In this document: positions 58,601 through 64,000 of the stretch, one piece after another
Position numbering within the stretch: position 1 is the first letter of the stretch
Layout: each line of letters opens with the position of its first letter
DNA from: Cladocopium goreaui
Taxonomy: Eukaryota; Sar; Dinophyceae; Suessiales; Symbiodiniaceae
Reading direction: 5' to 3'
NCBI GenBank assembly: GCA_947184155.2
Contig: CAMXCT020001664.1
Location: forward strand, 1-64,000
DNA: 64,000 nucleotides
Made by a program: the position numbers and the translations under genes
Notes under the pieces: model-generated
The model's input: the letters and a program-made list of their open reading frames with translations, nothing else
Told to the model about the DNA's origin: nothing
Databases searched by the model: none

Positions 58601-59425
58601 TTTCTATGGGCCTCAAAGCTGCCGTTTGCCAGCCTGCAAAGGATCCAAACTTCCAAAATTCCAAACACCTTCCCCAACATGCACCCTAGGGCCAAGGCCA
58701 CTTCCCCAACAGGCACCCCAGGGCCAGGCCACAGCAATTGCTTTCTTAGGCTTTCAAAGCTGCCGTTTGCCAGCCCGCAAACCCTCCAAAACTCTCCAAA
58801 ACTCTCCAAACGCTCCAAACCCTCCAAAACCCGCCAAACCCTTCAAACACCGTCCCCAGCAGGCACCTCAGATCCACAGCAATGACTTTCTATGGGCCTC
58901 AATCTCCTTTTGCCAGCCTTGCAAAGGAGCCAAACGTCAAAATTCAAAAACACCTTCCCCAACATGCCCCCTAAGCCAGAACTTCCCCAACAGGCACCCC
59001 AGGGCCAGGCCACAGCAATGGCTTTCTTAGGCTTTCAAAGCTGCCGTTTGCCAGCCCGCAACCCCTCCAAACCTCTCCAAAACTCTCCAAACGCTCCAAA
59101 CCCTCCAAAACCCGCCAAACCCTTCAAACACCGTCCCCAGCAGGCACCTCAGATCCACAGCAATGACTTTCTATGGGCCTCAAAGCTGCAGTTTGCCAGC
59201 CTGCAAAGGATCCAAACTTCCAAAATTCCAAACACCTTCCCCAACATGCACCCTAGGGCCAAGGCCACTTCCCCAACAGGCACCCCAGGGCCAGGCCACA
59301 GCAATGGCTTTCTATGGGCTTTCAAAGCTGGCTTTCTTAGGCTTTCAAAGCTGCCGTTTGCCAGCCCGCAAACCCTCCAAAACTCTCCAAACCCTCCAAA
59401 CACCTTCCCCAACCGGCTGGAAAAA
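55680..59425. repeat. Large 283-290-bp tandem array with nested CTCCAAAC 9-mers
   Basis: Units contain GCCAGCCTGCAAAGGATCCA, AACATGCACCCTAGGGCCAA, CAGGCACCCCAGGGCCAGG, then CCCTCCAAA 9-mers and CCCCAGCAGGCACCTCAGAT. Copies of the first landmark near 56794, 57077, 57326, 57616, 58227 and 58619 give spacings of about 249-290. A variant with GGGGGGCCAGGGCCACAGCA occurs at about 56140 and 58015 within a larger duplicated block (about 56041-56300 and 57917-58175). Plus-strand frames such as that at 57055-58041 are open through several units, but they change frame between units and are not taken as genes. Confidence 0.93.
58328..58427. other. Assembly gap, exactly 100 N
   Basis: Exactly 100 N, the conventional size for a gap of unknown length. 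It lies inside the tandem array, so the copy number here is not reliable. Confidence 0.99.
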
Positions 59426-59519
59426 AACACGTATATGTATATCCGCCGACCCCGGTCGACCGCAAGGGGGAGCGCGTCAGGGAAGAGAGGTTGTGGACAC
59501 CAAGAAATACAACAACGGG

Positions 59520-59865
59520 TCACGGATCAGCAGCAGCAGCAAAAGCCTCTGCAGCAGCAGGAGGAAAAGGTAGCCAAAATTCATAGCAGCAGCAAGAGGA
59601 AAAAGTAACCAAAATCATCATTTTCTATGCGTTTTCGCTAGGCATTTACGGGGTGCAATTTTGGGGTTTCTCCGTCCTTCACTGCCATGGTGTTTTCCCA
59701 TCCGGGGACCAGCAGCAGCAGCAGCAGCAAAAGCTTCTGCAGCAGCAGGAGTAGGCAGCAGCAGGCAGCAGCCAGCACCAGCAGCAAAAGCCTCTGCAGC
59801 AGCAGGAGTAGGCAGCAGCAGGCAGCAGCCAGCACCAGCAGCCAGCAGCAGGCAGGAAAAAACAT
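59520..59865. repeat. CAG / CAGCAGG repeat region
   Basis: (CAG)n with variants. A duplicated segment GCAGCAGGAGTAGGCAGCAG occurs at about 59738 and 59801. Gln/Ser/Ala frames are open in all phases. Confidence 0.9.
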
Positions 59866-59929
59866 GAGGTTACAATGACAGTCCTAAAAACGGAGGGTCC
59901 TTGACACTCAAAGTATATATCAATCCATC

Positions 59930-60325
59930 CGTCTTTCTTCCTATGCCACTATCTATCTATCCAACAATCGATCTATCCATCTGTTTATCCAACTGTCTAT
60001 CTACCTATCTGTCATCTATCTCTCTCTCTCTCTCTTTCTCTCTCTCTCCCTCTCTCTCTCTCTCTCTGTCCCTCTATCTATACATCTGTCCAACAATATC
60101 TATCCACCTGTTTATCAAGCTGTCTATCTACCTATCTATCAATCTATCTCTCTCTCTCTATCCCTCTATCTATCCATCAATCTATCATCTATTCACATGT
60201 CTACCTGTCTGTCTGTCTGTCTATCTATCTATCCATCCATCCATCCATCCGTCCGTCCATCCATCCATCCATCCATCCATCCATCCATCCATCCCCATCC
60301 ATCTATCCATCCATCCATCTCTCTC

Positions 60326-60403
<78 letters not shown>

Positions 60404-60405
60404 CA
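59930..60405. repeat. (CTAT)n, (ATCC)n and (CT)n microsatellites
   Basis: Successive CTAT, CTGT, ATCC and CT runs. The long Ser/Leu/Ile frame is an artefact. Confidence 0.95.
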
Positions 60406-60409
60406 GTCC

Positions 60410-61393
60410 CCCCCAAATAAAGGGGGGTCGGCGGCACCTGGGCGCTAGCCCATTCTATAATGATGTACTAATTGGAGAATACCATTGGATAACGACTATA
60501 TTTTTGGCATTTATTATCAAATAATATTGAGAATACTATTGGATAACGACTATGGTCACCGTGAGGTCACTATAATTTACCTAGAAAAATGAATGGAATC
60601 AATAAGAGTAATTGATTAAGAGTATCAATTAATATGCAACTAATGATAATTTAAGTAATCATTATCACTGATAATCACTGATAATATGAAGTAAGATTCT
60701 GTCATTGCCACTACTAGTCATTGATGGAATGGATAATTGAGTAATACCCCAAAAAACTCCAGAACGGCCCCTCATGGGGGAGTGATTTTTGCTCTAAAAA
60801 TTGTCAAAAATACTGGTATGTACAGTGTTTTGTGACCAAAGTGGGCTTAAAACCGTTATTTTAGAGCAAAAAATAGAGTTCACCTCCAAAGGCTCTCATA
60901 TGCTGTCATAAATCACTGGCATTTACAGACTCTTGTGGCAGGATTCGACTCTTGTGGCAGGATTCAATTTTTCCTGTGAGGCTTGCAAAGAACTACAAAC
61001 AATCAGCACATAACAGAAAACATCTGCTGCACAACATGCCATAAGAATGGGTAGCTGCACATCTTGGAACAGAATATACAGTAGCAATAGGTGACTAGTG
61101 TGATGGAGGTGATGGAGAAATTCTATTGCTAAAAGCAATTGATATGATATAGGTGTTTGTTCATGAACTTGTTAGATTGATATCATCTTAACATATATTG
61201 TATATAGAAGCATTTGCGCTACATAAGAAGTATGGTGGGAAGGGCATACATTATATAGGTGGATATAACACAAGCACATCTAACACTCTGGATAAGAAGG
61301 ATGGTGGGAATGTTACAACCCAAGAAGTAGGTACATATCTCGTTTATCATTGTTATCTTGCAGAGTCTTGTCAGCAGTCTCATTTCAATAGTT

Positions 61394-61432
<39 letters not shown>

Positions 61433-61575
61433 GAGACAAAGACGTGTGTCAAGCTGTTGAATATTAAGGTCAGGCAACCTGTGTGGTGGCATAGCTATTC
61501 AAAGATAACGGTATGTTTGCTTCTTTGAAACATAAGTTTAAAATATGGCCAAGATCCAAACATACACAATCTAGA
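60410..61575. other. Spacer, no gene recognised
   Basis: Contains GGGGGGTCGGCGGCACCTGG (60420), a duplicated ATACTATTGGATAACGACTA (about 60478 and 60532), two copies of ACTCTTGTGGCAGGATTC (about 60930-60966), and a (GA)n run at about 61398-61424. Confidence 0.45.
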
Positions 61576-61577
61576 AT

Positions 61578-62320
61578 CACCAAGACCTGCACAGGCATCA
61601 AAAAAACAAACAAACCAATAGATGCACCAAACCTGCACAGGCACCAAAAAATACAAAAAAAACAAACCACTAGATGCACCAAACCTGCACAGGCACCAAA
61701 AAAAACAAAAAAACTAAAATTTCCAGGAACTATGGGTCCACTTCTGAGTAGTTGCTGGAATTTTTGTTTTTTTGGTTTTTTTGGTGCCTGTCGATGTTTG
61801 GTGCATCTAGTGGTTTGGTTTTTTTGTTTTTTTGGTGCCTGTCAATGTTTTGTGAAGTCAGAGTCACCAAACCTGCACAGGCACCAAAAAAAACAAAAAA
61901 AACCAAACCACTAGATGCACCAAACCTGCACAGGCACCAAAAAAAACAAAAAAACTAAAATTTCCAGGAACTATGGGTCCACTTTTGAGTAGTTGCTGGA
62001 ATGTTTGTTTTTTTGGTTTTTTTGTGCCTGTCGATGTTTGGTGCATCTAGTGGTTTGGTTTTTTTGGTTTTTTTGGTGCCTGTCAATGTTTTGTGAAGTC
62101 AGAGTCACCAAACCTGCACAGGCACCAAAAAAAACAAACCACTAGATGCACCAAACCTGCACAGGCACCAAAAAAACCAAAAAAACTAAAATTTCCAGGA
62201 ACGAGTAGTTGCTGGAATTTTTGGTTTTTTTGGTTTTTTTGGTGCCTGTCGATGTTTGGTGCATCTAGTGGTTTGGTTTTTTTGTTTTTTTTTGGTGCCT
62301 GTCAATGTTTTTGTATATCT
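61578..62320. repeat. About 240-bp tandem repeat built from alternating inverted segments
   Basis: Three units carrying ACCTGCACAGGCACCAAAAA in one orientation and TTTTTGGTGCCTGTCGATGT in the other, with TTTCCAGGAACTATGGGTCC between (about 61720, 61960; shortened near 62196). Each unit can fold back on itself. Confidence 0.92.
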
Positions 62321-62527
62321 CATGTCAAGATCATGATGAAAAAAGTGTGTTTTACTAGGGTTTTAGACCCTCCAAATGCATAGAACATCGGTATTTACAG
62401 TGTTGCTTCATCATTCTTAATGAAAATTCACTCCCCCACGGGGTGCCGCCCTCAAAAACAATTGGTGTGATGTGATTATTAGAATAATGCTTTGGGGAGT
62501 GCCTTGGCCTCTTTGTCTGTGGAGGCC

Positions 62528-62925
62528 AGAAGCTATTTCTTAAATAAACCCAATTTACAGAAACTATTTCCTAAATCAGGCCAATTTACAGAAACTATTT
62601 CCTAAATCAACCCAATTTACAGAAACTATTTCCTAAAATCAACCCAATTTACAGAAACTATTTCCTAAATCAGGCCAATTTACAGAAACTATTTCCTAAA
62701 TCAACCCAATTTACAGAAACTATTTCCTAAAATCAACCCAATTTACAGAAACTATTTCCTAAATCAGCACAATCTACAGAAACTATTTCCTAAATCAACC
62801 CAATTTACAGAAACTATTTCCTAAATCAACCCAGTTTACAGAAACTATTTCCTAAATCAACCCTGAAGGGGGAAACTATTTCCTAAACCAACCCTGAACT
62901 GGGAAACTATTTGCTAACATAAAGA
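62528..62925. repeat. 31-bp tandem repeat AAACTATTTCCTAAATCAAC...
   Basis: About 13 units of AAACTATTTCCTAAATCAAC CCAATTTACAG, the last ones degenerate (CCCTGAAGGGGG, CCCTGAACTGGG). Adjacent with no spacers. Confidence 0.93.
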
Positions 62926-63490
62926 ACCCATTGCCTGCATGTTTCCTACATAAATCCTCAGGGATCTTCTCGCAGACCTCAATGGAGGCTGGATCTCCAC
63001 CGTGCTCACCGCAAATGCCCATCTTCATTTCTGGCCTGAAACTCTTTCCTATATAAAACCCCTGCAACAAGAACTATTCCCCACATACACCCACAATACA
63101 AGAAACCAAGCCCTACATGAACACTGAATAAGCTGGATTGTAGCCAATTGTTTGCACACCACAGTGCCAGGCACTGCACTCTTTGTTTTCCACCTCGTGG
63201 CATTGAGGTTTTCCGGATTTGTTCAAGCTAAGACATGTGTCAAGGGAACACACCCAACGTCCAGCCTCAAAACGCTTCAAGGGCGGTGTGGCTCCAGATG
63301 AACCAGGCCAGTCGATCTAACATTGAACAAGGTATGTGAAAAAATCACAAAAAGCAACTGGGAACCAATGATTTGAAGGGACATTCTGATTATCACTTGG
63401 CCGTTGCCAATGCACAACTTATCCCTTGAAGGTTTGAGAATCCATCCACTGATTCAGTGGGAAACCCAAAACCAAAAATTGTAAACTGCG
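62926..63490. other. No confident gene
   Basis: Unique-looking DNA with one ACANNTGT octamer at about 63234. Short frames on both strands are unsupported. Confidence 0.4.
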
Positions 63491-63492
63491 CT

Positions 63493-63598
63493 CTACTTGG
63501 TCTTCTTTTGCTTTTTGGATGGTGGGGCCTTTTCGGCCTTGCCAGCCGGAGCCTCCTTGGTCTTCTCAGCTTTCGAACGCACAGTCTTCCTCAGTTTG
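63493..63598 (-). CDS. Lys/Ala-rich C-terminal exon
   Basis: After acceptor GACAG the minus strand reads KLRKTVRSKAEKTKEAP then AGKAEKAPPSKKQKKTK and TAG at 63495-63493. The basic tail resembles C-termini of ribosomal or chromatin-associated proteins. Upstream exons would lie above 63.6 kb on the minus strand, but none was identified before the window end. Confidence 0.6.
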
Positions 63599-63599
63599 C

Positions 63600-64000
63600 T
63601 GTCAATGGCATAATAAGTAGCCGACACTGGCCAACACCCCAATCTTTGGAAACACATGATGTTATTAGAACAAACCGTTTGTTAGGAAAGAATGGAGCAT
63701 CTAACGAATACTTGTTTCCCATGGGACAAAGTCGTGGCAATGGCTGAACCAGTAGGTCAAAGTTGTGGCAACGTTGCCTTCCAAAAGACATTGAACCATG
63801 TCAATACGCGTTACGTTGCTGGAGTAAACATAACCGATGGGCAAAATGACCGTTCATCCCAGGATTGGCTATGACTACGACTACTACGAACAAAATCTCC
63901 CCTCAAACCCAGGTGTGAAAACATGTTGAAATAATAAGGAAACTGGGCAAGCATGTAAAAACCAAATGGTTTGTTTCTAGTTCCTCTTTTTTTGGGTGGG
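63600..64000. other. Window end, probable intron of the minus-strand gene
   Basis: No further exon could be supported. Confidence 0.3.

Noticed and set aside
55501-59608. Overlapping Pro/Lys/Ser-rich ORFs of up to 328 codons
   Set aside because: They follow the 283-290-bp array, switch frame between units and overlap each other; one crosses the N gap.
59901-60524. 207-codon Ser/Leu/Ile ORF
   Set aside because: Translation of CTAT, ATCC and CT microsatellites.
62528-62925. Regular 31-bp direct repeats resembling a CRISPR array
   Set aside because: Units are contiguous with no unique spacers, and the context is a eukaryotic nuclear genome.

Overview
The window looks like nuclear DNA of a dinoflagellate, most likely a Suessiales/Symbiodiniaceae-type genome. 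No single marker proves this. The inference rests on four things: many short exons split by introns, with several introns that only fit GC-AG or GA-AG boundaries; long runs of genes on one strand; several protein families that I recall as expanded in dinoflagellates; and a very large load of microsatellites, minisatellites and fold-back repeats. There are no operons or bacterial signals. I saw no rRNA, tRNA, spliced-leader RNA gene or CRISPR array. Exon limits were worked out by hand from reading frame, splice motifs and intron phase, and should be taken as approximate unless stated.

Layout. (1) 1-15.2 kb: all genes are on the minus strand. Gene A (5343 to beyond position 1) carries a RING finger and a long protein of a type I associate with dinoflagellates. 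Gene B (about 10987-6783) has an acidic, Asp/Gly-repeat exon. Gene C (about 14862-12078) is unrecognised, and a lone terminal exon lies at 15170-15057. This block is packed with the palindromic octamer ACA-NN-TGT (about 87 by eye, against roughly 15-20 in the other 49 kb), in exons and introns alike. The field stops at about 15.2 kb. (2) 15.2-20 kb: AT-rich repeats and a 12-nt-based minisatellite. (3) 20.1-20.7 kb: minus-strand exons of unknown function, followed by a strand switch. (4) 21.2-25.9 kb: a plus-strand multi-exon gene whose C-terminal half resembles a degenerate C5-cytosine-methyltransferase fold. (5) 28.7-35.7 kb: a plus-strand gene of at least 12 exons, a dinoflagellate-type repeated family with a transposase-like feel. 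(6) 36-53 kb: almost entirely repeats (tetranucleotide, 52-bp, 94-bp and TA-rich arrays) and an 886-bp inverted repeat. (7) 53.3-54.4 kb: minus-strand exons matching the DUF1796 papain-like cysteine peptidase family. (8) 55.6-59.4 kb: a 283-290-bp tandem array containing a 100-N assembly gap. (9) 59.7-63 kb: CAG, TCTA/ATCC, 240-bp and 31-bp repeats. (10) 63.5 kb: a Lys/Ala-rich C-terminal exon on the minus strand.

The genes do not form an obvious pathway. The two plus-strand genes and gene A look like members of expanded, possibly mobile lineage-specific families. The least explained signal is the ACANNTGT field and its sharp edge. Next come the long near-perfect inverted repeats at 6.1-6.4 kb and 49.5-50.4 kb.
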